Shown piece after piece: positions 8,284 through 17,460 of a stretch of 42,329 bases of DNA. Every line of letters begins with the position of its first letter. Within the stretch, counting starts at the first letter, position 1. Position numbers and translations under genes: made by a program. The notes under the pieces are model-generated. The model was not told where the DNA came from. It made no database searches and saw only the letters and a program-made list of their open reading frames with translations. This DNA is from Parashewanella sp049608225 (GTDB taxonomy: Bacteria > Pseudomonadota > Gammaproteobacteria > Enterobacterales > Shewanellaceae), in assembly GCA_049608225.1 (NCBI GenBank), contig JBMYXI010000023.1, positions 1 through 42,329 on the forward strand, written 5' to 3'.

Positions 8284-9414
8284 TTATCCTATTTGGGGTT
8301 TTCCATGCAATTTAATTTTAATCTGCATATGATTTTCCAATGGTAAACTCCATTCAACATCTCCCAGCTCAACCTTCATTTCTTGACTTATCTTTGTCAC
8401 GAATTGTCCAGTATTTGTCTGAGTAAAAAAGAATTTTTCTGCCCCTTGTTCGTCTTTTAGCACTGAGCATTTAGTTAAAGGTCTTGCTGAGTTATCAAGT
8501 GGCATCCCCACCAATACAATTTTTTTTGGTCGAGTAATATCCATCCCATTCATTGTTGCAATATCTATTGCCTGCTTAACGCAAAAGGTAAACAGCTCGC
8601 ATTGGGTAAACTGAAGATCGCTTCCCACCAAAACAGACTCAATAGACCAATCGTTTTCAGAGAAGTAAACCGTAAAATAGACGTTGCAACTTGGGTATTC
8701 TTGCGATGATTTAAAATCATCAAAACTGCGACAATGATACTTTATCGTTTTAACTTCCGAGCCGTTAACAGGCAGTAAATTAAAATAATGGTATAACTTG
8801 CCCATCGCTTCTTGTACACCTTGATTTTTTGCACCCGCAGCTTTAACTACACCAAGACTCGGAGTAAATACATAATATCCTGAATCTGTTAACTGCCCAG
8901 GGAAATTCCTCACTTTCGACGCTGCAGGCTTATCACCATGTAGGTGCTTTTCTGTCACGGACGCGAGCGAAGCGTCTGGCGATTCACCATATAAGGGGAG
9001 TCTTCTTGAATAGTGGGAACCTAAATGACAAACACTATTATAATCAGGAGGAAACAATTCTGTTTCAATAGGACTAACTGAACGAGCACAGAAAACATTG
9101 GGAAAATAAGATGTTGTCATAGCCGAAGGTTGAGGAGACGTACTTTGATCATCTTCTTTCTCAGAGGCAACACAACAGCATATTATTTGCTTACATTTGG
9201 CAAAAAATTCTCTTACCCTAGACGCTTCCAAGCTAGGTGAATGTTTTTGGGGAGCCGCATCACTAAGCTTCGTTTTCGGCTCAGCATCAACTCTCGCTCT
9301 TTGTCTGATATTAAACTCAAAATAACCTAACCGCACACGGCGAGGTGTAGGGTTTGACTTTAATGGAGAACAGTCCGAGATAGCAACTAACGGAAACCCC
9401 TTTACACTCCCCAT
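8284..9414 (-). CDS. orphan protein of unknown function with a Cys cluster
   Basis: About 376 residues from the ATG at 9414, which has a GGGA about eight bases upstream; a TTG at 9435 would add seven residues. I do not recognise the family. The N-terminal 140 residues look low-order (rich in Ser, Pro and charge) and hold a Cys cluster CKQIICCC (Cys74, 79-81) flanked by basic and acidic residues. The C-terminal 230 residues look folded, with alternating beta-type segments such as VYFTVYFSENDWSIESVLVG and KKIVLVGMPL. No signal peptide or transmembrane helix is seen. It is monocistronic, between dsbD (convergent) and purC. The disordered head and Cys cluster would suit an effector-like or membrane-anchored protein, but this is only inference. 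Confidence 0.6.
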   Translation of the reverse strand: MGSVKGFPLVAISDCSPLKSNPTPRRVRLGYFEFNIRQRARVDAEPKTKLSDAAPQKHSPSLEASRVREFFAKCKQIICCCVASEKEDDQSTSPQPSAMTTSYFPNVFCARSVSPIETELFPPDYNSVCHLGSHYSRRLPLYGESPDASLASVTEKHLHGDKPAASKVRNFPGQLTDSGYYVFTPSLGVVKAAGAKNQGVQEAMGKLYHYFNLLPVNGSEVKTIKYHCRSFDDFKSSQEYPSCNVYFTVYFSENDWSIESVLVGSDLQFTQCELFTFCVKQAIDIATMNGMDITRPKKIVLVGMPLDNSARPLTKCSVLKDEQGAEKFFFTQTNTGQFVTKISQEMKVELGDVEWSLPLENHMQIKIKLHGKPQIG

Positions 9415-9621
9415 ATAACAAATCCCATTAACCAATAAAAAATGAGGATCTTGTATTTATTCTCGTATTAGCACAAATTAAATTTAATTAACAAAATGGA
9501 CAAGCTTAAGGTTGAATTGGTTGGTGAGAATAAATTCGAATGATAAATATAAAGATTTTAATATACCGTGAGCCAACAGCCCACGGTCTTTGCGGATTTC
9601 ACTGAGCGACTTCTGGTTCAG

Positions 9622-10725
9622 TTAATCAACCAATCCATAATCATGTTTCAACACCTCAATAATTTCAGCTTTCGGATTTTCTGAAATAACCAAGGGTTTT
9701 CCGATCACTTTTTCTGCAATGTCGGTATAAGTTTTCGATACTGATAACATGCTTGATAGTGGTAGAGCATTATCACGAGCTAGTGCTTCACGTTCTGGCA
9801 TCCTGTCTTTGTTTAATAAAATATCAGGATCACAGAAATGAGTAAGCAACATTTGTCTAAACCCTTCTTTGGAGTTTTCAACTATGTTACCGTCACGGTA
9901 AGCCGCACCATCCCAAATACGTGATGAATCAGGGGTACCCACTTCATCCATATAGATCAGTTTTGAATTGCCATCTTTATCATTGACGTAACCAAACTCG
10001 AATTTGGTATCAACAAAAATTTGATCGTGTTTTGCCAATTGTTCCGAAATCAGCTTAAAACCTTCTTTAAGCAATTTTTCATATAGGTCGATGTCACTAA
10101 TGGATTCAAAACCAAAAGCTTGATAATTATCTTCGATATTCTTACGGCTAATATTAACGTCGTCTTGCTCAGGTACACCATCAATCCCCGTTAAAATGCC
10201 TTTGGTTGAAGGCGTAATTAATAACTCAGGTAATTTTTGATTTTTAGTTAAGCCATCTGGCAAACGAATACCACAAAACTCACGTTCGCCTTTTTGATAG
10301 GCACGCCACATAGAGCCCGTAATGTATTGGCGACAAATTGCTTCAACTTTCACAGGGCGGGCTTTTTGTACGATCCACACAAGCGGATGCGGCACATCCA
10401 AAATATGACTATCTGCTAGACCTTGCTCGGCAAAACAATCGAACCAATGGTTTGAAATACTGTTTAACGCAGCCCCTTTGTTAGGGATCCCCTGCAATCC
10501 TTGTTCACCATGAAATATACAATCAAACGCTGAAATTCGGTCACTGATCACCATAACTGCTAAGGGAGTATCTAGCGATACGGGGTAGTTTTTTTCGGTG
10601 ATCAATCGGCGACTATCTTGCTCTGTAAGCCAATAAACACTGCGGACTTTACCGCTATGCACTGGTTTGTTAGTTCGAATGGGCAGATCGTCATTTATTG
10701 CGAGAACGGAATCAGCAAGACTCAT
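9622..10725 (-). CDS. purC: phosphoribosylaminoimidazole-succinocarboxamide synthase
   Basis: SAICAR synthase joins CAIR and aspartate using ATP in de novo purine synthesis (cytoplasm). Visible marks are KVRSVYWL (ATP loop, about 26-33), VPHPLVWIVQKARPVKVEAICRQYITGSMW (about 105-134) and MDEVGTPDSSRIWDGA, the aspartate/substrate motif. At 367 residues it belongs to the long form found in several marine gammaproteobacteria rather than the roughly 240-residue E. coli form. No clear PurR palindrome was found upstream. It is divergent from arsR. Confidence 0.93.
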   Translation of the reverse strand: MSLADSVLAINDDLPIRTNKPVHSGKVRSVYWLTEQDSRRLITEKNYPVSLDTPLAVMVISDRISAFDCIFHGEQGLQGIPNKGAALNSISNHWFDCFAEQGLADSHILDVPHPLVWIVQKARPVKVEAICRQYITGSMWRAYQKGEREFCGIRLPDGLTKNQKLPELLITPSTKGILTGIDGVPEQDDVNISRKNIEDNYQAFGFESISDIDLYEKLLKEGFKLISEQLAKHDQIFVDTKFEFGYVNDKDGNSKLIYMDEVGTPDSSRIWDGAAYRDGNIVENSKEGFRQMLLTHFCDPDILLNKDRMPEREALARDNALPLSSMLSVSKTYTDIAEKVIGKPLVISENPKAEIIEVLKHDYGLVD

Positions 10726-10930
10726 TACAGAGTTTTCCTTTCAGTAGAGGTCAGAAGTTATTTTTTTGATCGAATTTTCATTGAGTTAACTTATTTTATT
10801 TTTATAACAACAAAGTGTTCTAAAATATGAAAAAACCTTTATTGCTCAATCAACTAACTCAAAATATTTTTTATTATTTTAACGTTTAATTGCTCACAAA
10901 ATCCATCATTGGATCAAAATATCACTTGCT

Positions 10931-10948
10931 TATATGAAAAATCATATA
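10931..10948. promoter_or_regulatory. candidate ArsR operator
   Basis: Perfect inverted repeat TATATGA-AAAA-TCATATA, 63 bases upstream of the arsR start. Dyads of this size in front of autoregulated ArsR-family genes are usual operator sites. The assignment rests on position and symmetry only. Confidence 0.45.
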
Positions 10949-11010
10949 TATTGTTTTTCGCATATTCTATGAATCACCACCTTTCGAATACTCAGGCGGA
11001 TTAAAATTAC

Positions 11011-11358
11011 ATGCTTCAGCCACTCACTTTATTTAAGGCACTCGCTGATCAGACTCGACTCACTTCGGTGTTACTGATCCACCAGCAACAAGAATTATGC
11101 GTATGTGAATTAATGACCGCGCTACAAGAAACGCAACCGAAAATATCCAGGCATTTGGCTTTGTTAAGAAAACAAGGCATTTTAGCTGATCGACGCCAAG
11201 GACAATGGGTGTTTTATCGCTTATCTGAATCTTTACCTACATGGTATATAAACAGTCTCAATGCTCTGCTTGATCAACAACCAGAAACCATCCAAGCAGC
11301 ATTAACTGAACTTGAACAAATGGGTGACAGACCCGAACGATTAACTCAATGTTGTTAG
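11011..11358 (+). CDS. arsR: ArsR-family arsenite-responsive repressor
   Basis: Winged-helix repressor that releases DNA on binding As(III). The metalloid-binding ELCVCEL motif gives Cys30 and Cys32 at the start of the recognition helix region, followed by TQPKISRHLALLRKQGIL, nearly the same as classical ArsR. The C-terminus ends in a Cys pair (114, 115) that could contribute a third thiol ligand. The gene begins the arsR-GAPDH-arsJ operon; only 17 bases separate it from the next gene. Autoregulation through the upstream dyad at 10931-10948 is likely. Confidence 0.92.
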   Translation: MLQPLTLFKALADQTRLTSVLLIHQQQELCVCELMTALQETQPKISRHLALLRKQGILADRRQGQWVFYRLSESLPTWYINSLNALLDQQPETIQAALTELEQMGDRPERLTQCC

Positions 11359-11375
11359 ATTATTAGGAATTAATA

Positions 11376-12380
11376 ATGGCTATTAAAGTTGGAATTAACG
11401 GCTTCGGTCGTATGGGAAGATTAGTATTACGCGCTGCATTTAATTGGCAAGATGTCGAATTTGTGCAAATCAATGATCCTATGGGTGACGCTGCTACTTT
11501 CGCTCATCTGTTGAAATTTGACTCGGTTCACGGTCAATGGGATCAACAAGTGAGTCACGATGGCGACACCATTATCATTAATGGGCAATCATTAGCCTTT
11601 ACTCAAAATCACCGTATTGATGAAACTGATTGGTCAAATTGCGATCTAGTCATTGAAGCCTCTGGGGTGATGCGTGATAAAGCAAAACTTCAAACTTATC
11701 TCGACCAAGGCGTTAAACGCGTGGTGGTGACGGCACCAGTAAAGCAAGATGGTGTATTGAACTTGGTAATGGGCGTAAATCAGCAGTTATTTAATGCCGA
11801 TGAGCATCGAATTGTGACCGCAGCGTCATGTACCACCAACTCACTTGCACCTGTTGTAAAAGTCTTACATGAACAAATTGGTATTGAGCATGGTTCAATG
11901 ACTACCATTCATGATATTACCAATACCCAAACCATTCTTGATGCACCGCACAAAGATTTACGCCGAGCCCGTGCTTGCGGCATGAGTTTGATCCCAACTA
12001 CGACCGGTAGCGCAACAGCTATTACTCATATTTTTCCTGAATTAAAAGGAAAACTGAATGGTCATGCGGTACGTGTGCCATTAGCGAACGCATCACTGAC
12101 TGATTGTGTGTTCGAACTTAAACGTCCTGTCACCGCAGAAGAAGTGAACCAATTACTCACCACAGCTGCAGAAGGTGAATTGAAAGGAATTTTAGGGGTT
12201 GAAACGCGTCCGTTGGTATCAATTGATTACAAAACCGATCCGCGTTCAGGCATTGTTGATGCATTATCGACCATGGTGATCAACGGTACTCAAGTAAAAC
12301 TTTATGTATGGTATGACAACGAATGGGGCTACGCCAACCGTACTGCTGAATTGGCTTTATTTGTGTCACAACAGGATTAG
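11376..12380 (+). CDS. ArsJ-associated glyceraldehyde-3-phosphate dehydrogenase
   Basis: GAPDH whose job in this operon type is to use arsenate in place of phosphate, turning glyceraldehyde-3-phosphate into 1-arseno-3-phosphoglycerate, which ArsJ then exports. The Rossmann start is INGFGRMGRL (7-16); the catalytic cysteine is Cys152 in ASCTTNSLAPV; the substrate-site RAxxxSLIPTTTGSA segment is intact as RARACGMSLIPTTTGSA; the C-terminal WYDNEWGYANR is intact. The 334-residue length is normal. Its place between arsR and arsJ, with gaps of 17 and 8 bases, marks it as the arsenic-detoxification paralogue rather than the glycolytic copy. Confidence 0.93.
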   Translation: MAIKVGINGFGRMGRLVLRAAFNWQDVEFVQINDPMGDAATFAHLLKFDSVHGQWDQQVSHDGDTIIINGQSLAFTQNHRIDETDWSNCDLVIEASGVMRDKAKLQTYLDQGVKRVVVTAPVKQDGVLNLVMGVNQQLFNADEHRIVTAASCTTNSLAPVVKVLHEQIGIEHGSMTTIHDITNTQTILDAPHKDLRRARACGMSLIPTTTGSATAITHIFPELKGKLNGHAVRVPLANASLTDCVFELKRPVTAEEVNQLLTTAAEGELKGILGVETRPLVSIDYKTDPRSGIVDALSTMVINGTQVKLYVWYDNEWGYANRTAELALFVSQQD

Positions 12381-12388
12381 AAAACAAC

Positions 12389-13627
12389 ATGCTTAGCCGC
12401 CTACGCTCATTACCCGACTCGATAAAACAGTATCTAATTATTACTAGTAATTATTGGTGCTTTACCCTAACTGATGGTGCACTGCGAATGCTCGTTGTCT
12501 TGCATTTTCATCAGCTGGGTTACTCACCTCTTGAAATTGCTATGCTATTTTTGTTTTATGAAGTTTTCGGGGTAATAACCAATCTTGTAGGCGGTTATTT
12601 GGGCGCAAGAATTGGCCTAAATAAAACCATGAATATTGGCTTAGGAATGCAGATTGCTGCCTTATCTATGTTAATGATACCTACTCAGTATTTGCCAGCA
12701 ATGATTGCTGGTGTACCTTGGGTAATGATGGCACAAGCTTTGTCAGGTATCGCCAAAGATCTCAATAAAATGAGTGCGAAAAGCGCGATCAAAACCCTGA
12801 TCCCGACCAACGCTCAAGGAAAGTTATACCAATGGGTGGCATTGCTGACAGGCTCTAAAAATGCCTTGAAAGGCTGTGGTTTTTTTATGGGGGGGGCGTT
12901 ACTCGCTTGGATGGGCTATCAAGGCGCATTATTCATTATGGCAACCGCCTTACTTCTCGTTTGGCTTAGCAGCATCGCGCTTTTGAAACAGGATCTTGGA
13001 AAATCCAAAGTCAAACCTAAATTTAGCCAAATGTTTTCTAAAAGTCGCCAAATAAATATCCTGTCTGCGGCTCGTCTGTGTTTATTCGCCGCACGTGATG
13101 TTTGGTTTGTGGTTGCTCTGCCTGTTTTTCTCGCCAGCCAGCTTAATTGGAATGATTGGGAAGTGGGCGGCTTTATGGCCGTTTGGGTAATAGGTTACGG
13201 CATAGTACAAGCCTTTGCGCCAAAACTAACAGGTAAAAGCTCAGCTAAAGTTCCAACGGGGCGATCGGCAGTTTACTGGTTACTCCCTTTAGTCACTATT
13301 CCACTGGCAATCAGCTGGGGAATTTCTAGCACTTTACCACTATCTGCCGTCATTATTATCGGCTTAATGATATTTGGCGCTGTATTTGCCATCAACTCTT
13401 CACTGCATAGTTATTTGATTGTCAGTTACGCCAAAGAAGATGGCGTGTCCATGGATGTTGGCTTTTACTATATGGCCAATGCCATAGGACGACTGCTAGG
13501 AACTGTGCTTTCTGGTTGGACATATCAAGTATACGGACTAGAAGTATGTTTATGGATTTCAAGTGCTCTTCTGGCAATCGCAATGTTAGTATCACTCAAG
13601 CTACCATCAATACCTAACAAATATTAA
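12389..13627 (+). CDS. arsJ: organoarsenical efflux MFS transporter ArsJ
   Basis: Major-facilitator protein that expels 1-arseno-3-phosphoglycerate, which breaks down outside to arsenate. The 412-residue protein has about 12 hydrophobic helices. Diagnostic stretches include SNYWCFTLTDGALRMLVVLH near the N-terminus and QALSGIAKDLNKMSAKSAIK (about 116-135), typical of ArsJ. It is last in the operon, 8 bases after the GAPDH gene. An in-frame run of eight Gs (12889-12896), preceded by seven Ts and AT, codes for F-M-G-G-A and could be prone to slippage. Confidence 0.92.
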   Translation: MLSRLRSLPDSIKQYLIITSNYWCFTLTDGALRMLVVLHFHQLGYSPLEIAMLFLFYEVFGVITNLVGGYLGARIGLNKTMNIGLGMQIAALSMLMIPTQYLPAMIAGVPWVMMAQALSGIAKDLNKMSAKSAIKTLIPTNAQGKLYQWVALLTGSKNALKGCGFFMGGALLAWMGYQGALFIMATALLLVWLSSIALLKQDLGKSKVKPKFSQMFSKSRQINILSAARLCLFAARDVWFVVALPVFLASQLNWNDWEVGGFMAVWVIGYGIVQAFAPKLTGKSSAKVPTGRSAVYWLLPLVTIPLAISWGISSTLPLSAVIIIGLMIFGAVFAINSSLHSYLIVSYAKEDGVSMDVGFYYMANAIGRLLGTVLSGWTYQVYGLEVCLWISSALLAIAMLVSLKLPSIPNKY

Positions 13628-13739
13628 AAACTGCACGATCGCATTGGTGGCTGATTTCGATTTATGGAGAAACGAGAGAATTGTAATGAAAACAGCTTCT
13701 TTATGACTCAGCAACAGTTGATACCAACATAGCCACTAT

Positions 13740-13766
13740 AAAAAGGCTGAGTATCATGACTCAGCC
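13740..13766 (-). terminator. intrinsic terminator of the lectin gene
   Basis: Inverted repeat GGCTGAGT-ATCATG-ACTCAGCC (13745-13766). Read on the minus strand it is followed by five Ts (13744-13740) and lies about 30 bases past the stop of the lectin gene. Confidence 0.8.
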
Positions 13767-13796
13767 ATCTTCAGTATTTAGTTAAGTAAGACGTAC

Positions 13797-15530
13797 TTAC
13801 TCTTGTTTCCACTGTTGGTTAGCATTACCATGAACATGATGCACGCTTACGTTAGCACTGTTGTGGTTACCGTTAGAGTCAATTACAAGTCTTGGATTTG
13901 CTTTAGAGTAGATTAGGTTACCGCTGAAAATAAAGCTTTGGTTTTTCATTGCACTGTGACCGAATGGCAAACACGTCCAAGTTTTTAGGTTTGCACTATT
14001 AACGTTGTGATTACCACCAATATCTAAGCATTGGTTACCAAGTTTGCTCTTGATTTGACCTGTTGTAGGATTAAATACCCATTTTTGGTTATTGCCACCG
14101 TGACATTGGTAACTTAACACATTAGTGCCGTTAGCTACTTTCCAGTGAGCAACATCTAGGCATTTTCCTGATGCATGGCCACGAAGACTGAATACATTGC
14201 TTTCTTGGAATCCTGTAATTTGTGCAATTTTTTGGTTTGCACTGTTGAGGCTGTTTTTCAAGTTATTGTTTTCAGAATTCAAAGTCTGATTTCTTTGTTC
14301 TTCTTGGCGCTTTTGGTTCTCTAAATCTTGGTTTTCATTTTTTAAACGTGTAGCTTTAGCTTCAGCTTGAACTACCTGTGATGTTAAGTTGACATTTGCA
14401 ACACTCAAACGTGTATTTGCACTAGAAGCTTCATTCAGTTGTCTAATACGAGTTGTTAGCTCAGCACCCACTTCATTTAGTCGAGTCGTAAGATTTTTCC
14501 TTACCTCAATTACTTGACTCGCTAAGTCTTGATTTCGAGCGACAAGGAGTTTGTTTTGTTTGACTAGCTCAGGGTCAGAGTTTGAACCTTCTCGAGCTTT
14601 TAAATCCAATTCGCCAAGATTATGAACTTTTAATGTAGGTACATTTTCAAGTTCATCGTCAAAAAGACCCATTGAAGCCGTAAACCCGTGGCTAAGTGAC
14701 GCATCAGGGATACCATTGAAACGGCGCAGCGCGTCTCTAAGGTTCGCAGAGTAGTGGTTCGCATTATTGTCTGTTTCGCGAGGCGTAGCATCAATTTCAT
14801 TGATGTCATTAGCAACCCAATGCCAATAAGTTCTTCCCTCGAACTCTTCTTTACCAATCAGTGGATTGATGGTTAAGAAATAGTTTCCTTTCTTAAGCTT
14901 AGTCACGGGAATATTTGCTGAATACTCCATTAAATAAACACGAGTGGTAGGGAAGAAAAAATCACCTGGTTTATTGGAGCGAACGATGGTCGTGTTTGAT
15001 GTAACTTCTTCTGTAACATTAAAGTCTTGTGGTACAGGGAAAACCCACTCTCTTAAAACTTTGGCTGCAGGCTTACCAACAAAAGAGTAGTCATTGTGAA
15101 CACCTGTTGGGATAACATTACTAATTTGATCTGGATTCGAACCTATAAAAGTGTGCTCAGCTTGTTTTCTTAGCACAACGTGATGGTTCATTTTCAGGTA
15201 TTTAGCTAAGTTTTTAGAGCGATCGGCAACAGCCTTTTCATGACCGTTTACGCCAAAGTCTCGAACAATTAGGCCGTACCATTTTACCGATTTCCATTCG
15301 ACACCCAGCTGACCGATATGCTTCATATCAACGTGTTGCCACATCGGTTTATCCGCGCTTGTACGCAGGTTTCGGGTAAATTTATTTGCAATGTTAAAGT
15401 GTGTTTCAGCTACATAGTTATCAGGCGCAACATAATTTTTAAAATAACTAATTTCTTCGGCGTTAGCAGCTGTTGTTGTAGCTAATAAAATACTAAGTGC
15501 AACACGGCTTTTAAATATCGTTTTAAACAT
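13797..15530 (-). CDS. secreted coiled-coil protein with C-terminal ricin-type lectin domain
   Basis: A 577-residue exported protein. Signal peptide at about 1-24 (ILLATTTAANA). Residues about 25-300 form a beta-rich domain I do not recognise, with many aromatic residues (GQLGVEWKSVKWYGLIVRDFG; GRTYWHWVANDINEID). Residues about 315-440 are a long Asn/Gln/Leu-rich coiled coil. Residues about 446-577 are a ricin B beta-trefoil: SGKCLDV, NQKWVF, GNQCLDIGG and a final NQQWKQE match the repeated carbohydrate-binding QxW pattern. It has a strong ribosome site (AGAGGGGA) and its own terminator. It probably binds sugars outside the cell; adhesin, toxin or degradative roles are all possible. A partial CRP-like site lies about 130 bases upstream. 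Confidence 0.8.
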   Translation of the reverse strand: MFKTIFKSRVALSILLATTTAANAEEISYFKNYVAPDNYVAETHFNIANKFTRNLRTSADKPMWQHVDMKHIGQLGVEWKSVKWYGLIVRDFGVNGHEKAVADRSKNLAKYLKMNHHVVLRKQAEHTFIGSNPDQISNVIPTGVHNDYSFVGKPAAKVLREWVFPVPQDFNVTEEVTSNTTIVRSNKPGDFFFPTTRVYLMEYSANIPVTKLKKGNYFLTINPLIGKEEFEGRTYWHWVANDINEIDATPRETDNNANHYSANLRDALRRFNGIPDASLSHGFTASMGLFDDELENVPTLKVHNLGELDLKAREGSNSDPELVKQNKLLVARNQDLASQVIEVRKNLTTRLNEVGAELTTRIRQLNEASSANTRLSVANVNLTSQVVQAEAKATRLKNENQDLENQKRQEEQRNQTLNSENNNLKNSLNSANQKIAQITGFQESNVFSLRGHASGKCLDVAHWKVANGTNVLSYQCHGGNNQKWVFNPTTGQIKSKLGNQCLDIGGNHNVNSANLKTWTCLPFGHSAMKNQSFIFSGNLIYSKANPRLVIDSNGNHNSANVSVHHVHGNANQQWKQE

Positions 15531-16249
15531 ATGTCCCCTCTAACAATGTTTAGTTACCCCTTATGTTAAACAATGCACTCTATTGATTAACTTTGTGAAA
15601 AATATTAACCATAAGAAGTTTGTTATTAAGTTAGCAATGTAATAAAAAAGGTGTAGTAGTTGATTTATGTCACACAACTTTATCATTTGCATTGAAGAGC
15701 AATCACCCTAAAAAAGCTCCTTTGTTAGAGCTTTAAATCTAATGATTCGGTGTTATTTTTTAAAGACAAAGAGTTAGCGTAAAAGTGATTCTGGTATGAC
15801 CATTTTTAGTGAATGAGAAAGGGTTGTTAAATCGATCAGCTAATTTTGGCCTTATAGACTTTTGATAAGTCTATAACTCTTCCCTATACCTAATACCATC
15901 TCGCAGGTAGTCTACGTTTAGGGTTACAAAAATAGTTTTGTTCTTCCATAGTTATAAATGAGGCTAAATCAGGCGATGGCGTTTATATAACCTCATCAGC
16001 TACAACTCTTACAGCTAGTCTATTTTCAATTGCAGATGCCAATTAAGCCACTTGATGCATTTATCTTAAGTTTATCGTTATAGATACCATAAAATTTATG
16101 AATCGCTGCTGACCACACCTTCAATCTGTTCTAGAGGGCGTTCTATCTTGATGGGTATGAGGGGACAATTCCGCCTTGGTCGACAAAGGATACAATTAAC
16201 GGCTTTATCAAAAGGCCGTTAATCGCATCATTAAACCAAGTTATTATGC
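15531..16249. other. 719-base gap without a recognisable gene
   Basis: No coding frame with a ribosome site or known motif was found. It holds a partial CRP-like site (TGTGA-N6-TCAAC on the minus strand, 15659-15674) and two clean hairpins: AAAGCTC/GAGCTTT (15713-15734) and TTATAGACTT/AAGTCTATAA (15852-15876). The ilvE end hairpin is at 16195-16223. A small RNA or eroded gene cannot be excluded. Confidence 0.5.
16195..16223 (-). terminator. hairpin downstream of ilvE
   Basis: Perfect 9-base repeat ATTAACGGC/GCCGTTAAT with a further TTT/AAA pairing inside (one bulged G), 27 bases after the ilvE stop. There is no good T-run on either strand, so termination strength is uncertain. Confidence 0.5.
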
Positions 16250-17368
16250 TTATCTATTTCTATGCTCAACTTTTTTCAACCAGCCGTTCGGTGCTTTTTG
16301 GCGTCCAGCTTGAAGATCAGTATAAAGTTTACGCATGTTTTTAACATGCTGGCCAACTTTACCATCCCCGACTGTCACCACTCGACCATCTTCGAAGATA
16401 TATGAACCAACCGGTGAAACAACAGCAGCAGTGCCAAACCCACCCGCTTCGATGATTTCACCCGCTTCAATATCAGCAATAAATTCATCAAGCAAAATAG
16501 TTTCTTGTCTGACTTCACAACCCAGCATTTCTCCCAACTCCATGATTGATTGGGAGGTAATAGATTTTAAAATGGTGTCTGTAAAGGTTGGAATGACAAT
16601 GGTGCCATCTTTACGAACATGAAAATGATTCATTGCACCCACTTCTTCTATTTGGGTATTAGTCGCATCCAAATACAGCACTTGGGCCGCGCCGTATTCC
16701 GCCGCAGCTTTTCCTGCTCTTAGCGATGCAGCATAGTTGCCCGCAGCCTTTGACGCACCAGTCCCCCCAGACACAGCACGATGAAACTTCTTTGATATCA
16801 ATAAACGAATGCCATCTTCATCATTATCAATTTGCTCTTCTTTTGGCTTTGAGTAATAAGCACCGCTTGGGCTTATAACCACACAAAAGGTGTATTCTTG
16901 GCTCGGGCTAACAGCTAGCTTGTCTTCGGTGGCAAAAATAAATGGGCGAATATAGAAACAGGCGCCCTCTTGCTTTGGAAACCATAAACGATCGACATCG
17001 ATAAGCGCATGAATAGCTTCAATTTGCACTTGCTCATCAAGCTTAGGAATACAAACAATTTCAGCGGAATTATTCATACGCTCAGCATTTTTATCAATGC
17101 GATAGGTATAAATTTCGCCATCATCATGCATAAAGGCTTTTGCACCTTCGAAAATAGATTGACCATAATGAATACACATAGCGCCCGGCATCATTTGCAT
17201 TGGACCATATGGCACAATGCGTGGGTTTAGCCATTCACCGTCTTTGTAGTCCATAAGGAACATATGATCAGTACGAAGTTTACCAAACCCGACATCTCCA
17301 TGTGGAATGTAAGGTTGTTGTCTGCGTTCTGAGGCCGTTTTTAATTGATAATCTATTTTCATATACAA
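16250..17368 (-). CDS. ilvE: branched-chain amino acid aminotransferase
   Basis: PLP enzyme (fold type IV) making the last step of Leu, Ile and Val synthesis and the first step of their breakdown. The PLP lysine is probably Lys207 in GGTGASKAAGNYAAS. Other marks are IHYGQSIFEGAKAF (67-80), FYIRPFIFATED and QIEEVGAMNHF. At about 370 residues it is the long BCAT type (eukaryote/Gram-positive-like) rather than the roughly 310-residue E. coli IlvE. The ATG at 17362 is an alternative start two codons in. It is monocistronic. Confidence 0.93.
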   Translation of the reverse strand: MYMKIDYQLKTASERRQQPYIPHGDVGFGKLRTDHMFLMDYKDGEWLNPRIVPYGPMQMMPGAMCIHYGQSIFEGAKAFMHDDGEIYTYRIDKNAERMNNSAEIVCIPKLDEQVQIEAIHALIDVDRLWFPKQEGACFYIRPFIFATEDKLAVSPSQEYTFCVVISPSGAYYSKPKEEQIDNDEDGIRLLISKKFHRAVSGGTGASKAAGNYAASLRAGKAAAEYGAAQVLYLDATNTQIEEVGAMNHFHVRKDGTIVIPTFTDTILKSITSQSIMELGEMLGCEVRQETILLDEFIADIEAGEIIEAGGFGTAAVVSPVGSYIFEDGRVVTVGDGKVGQHVKNMRKLYTDLQAGRQKAPNGWLKKVEHRNR

Positions 17369-17460
17369 GTACTGCTAAATTAACCCGAATACCGCAGACT
17401 AGAAATCAGCGTGATCAAAGTCAAGAAGTCACCCAATTTACAACTCAGATCACCTGTAAA

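Noticed and set aside
10726..11010. PurR operator before purC
   Set aside because: No match to the ACGCAAACGTTTGCGT palindrome was found.
16085..16190. Possible eroded transposase on the minus strand (phrases such as PSYPSR and RLKVW)
   Set aside because: The frame is broken by stops and no DDE-type motif or terminal inverted repeats could be recognised; similarity is too weak.
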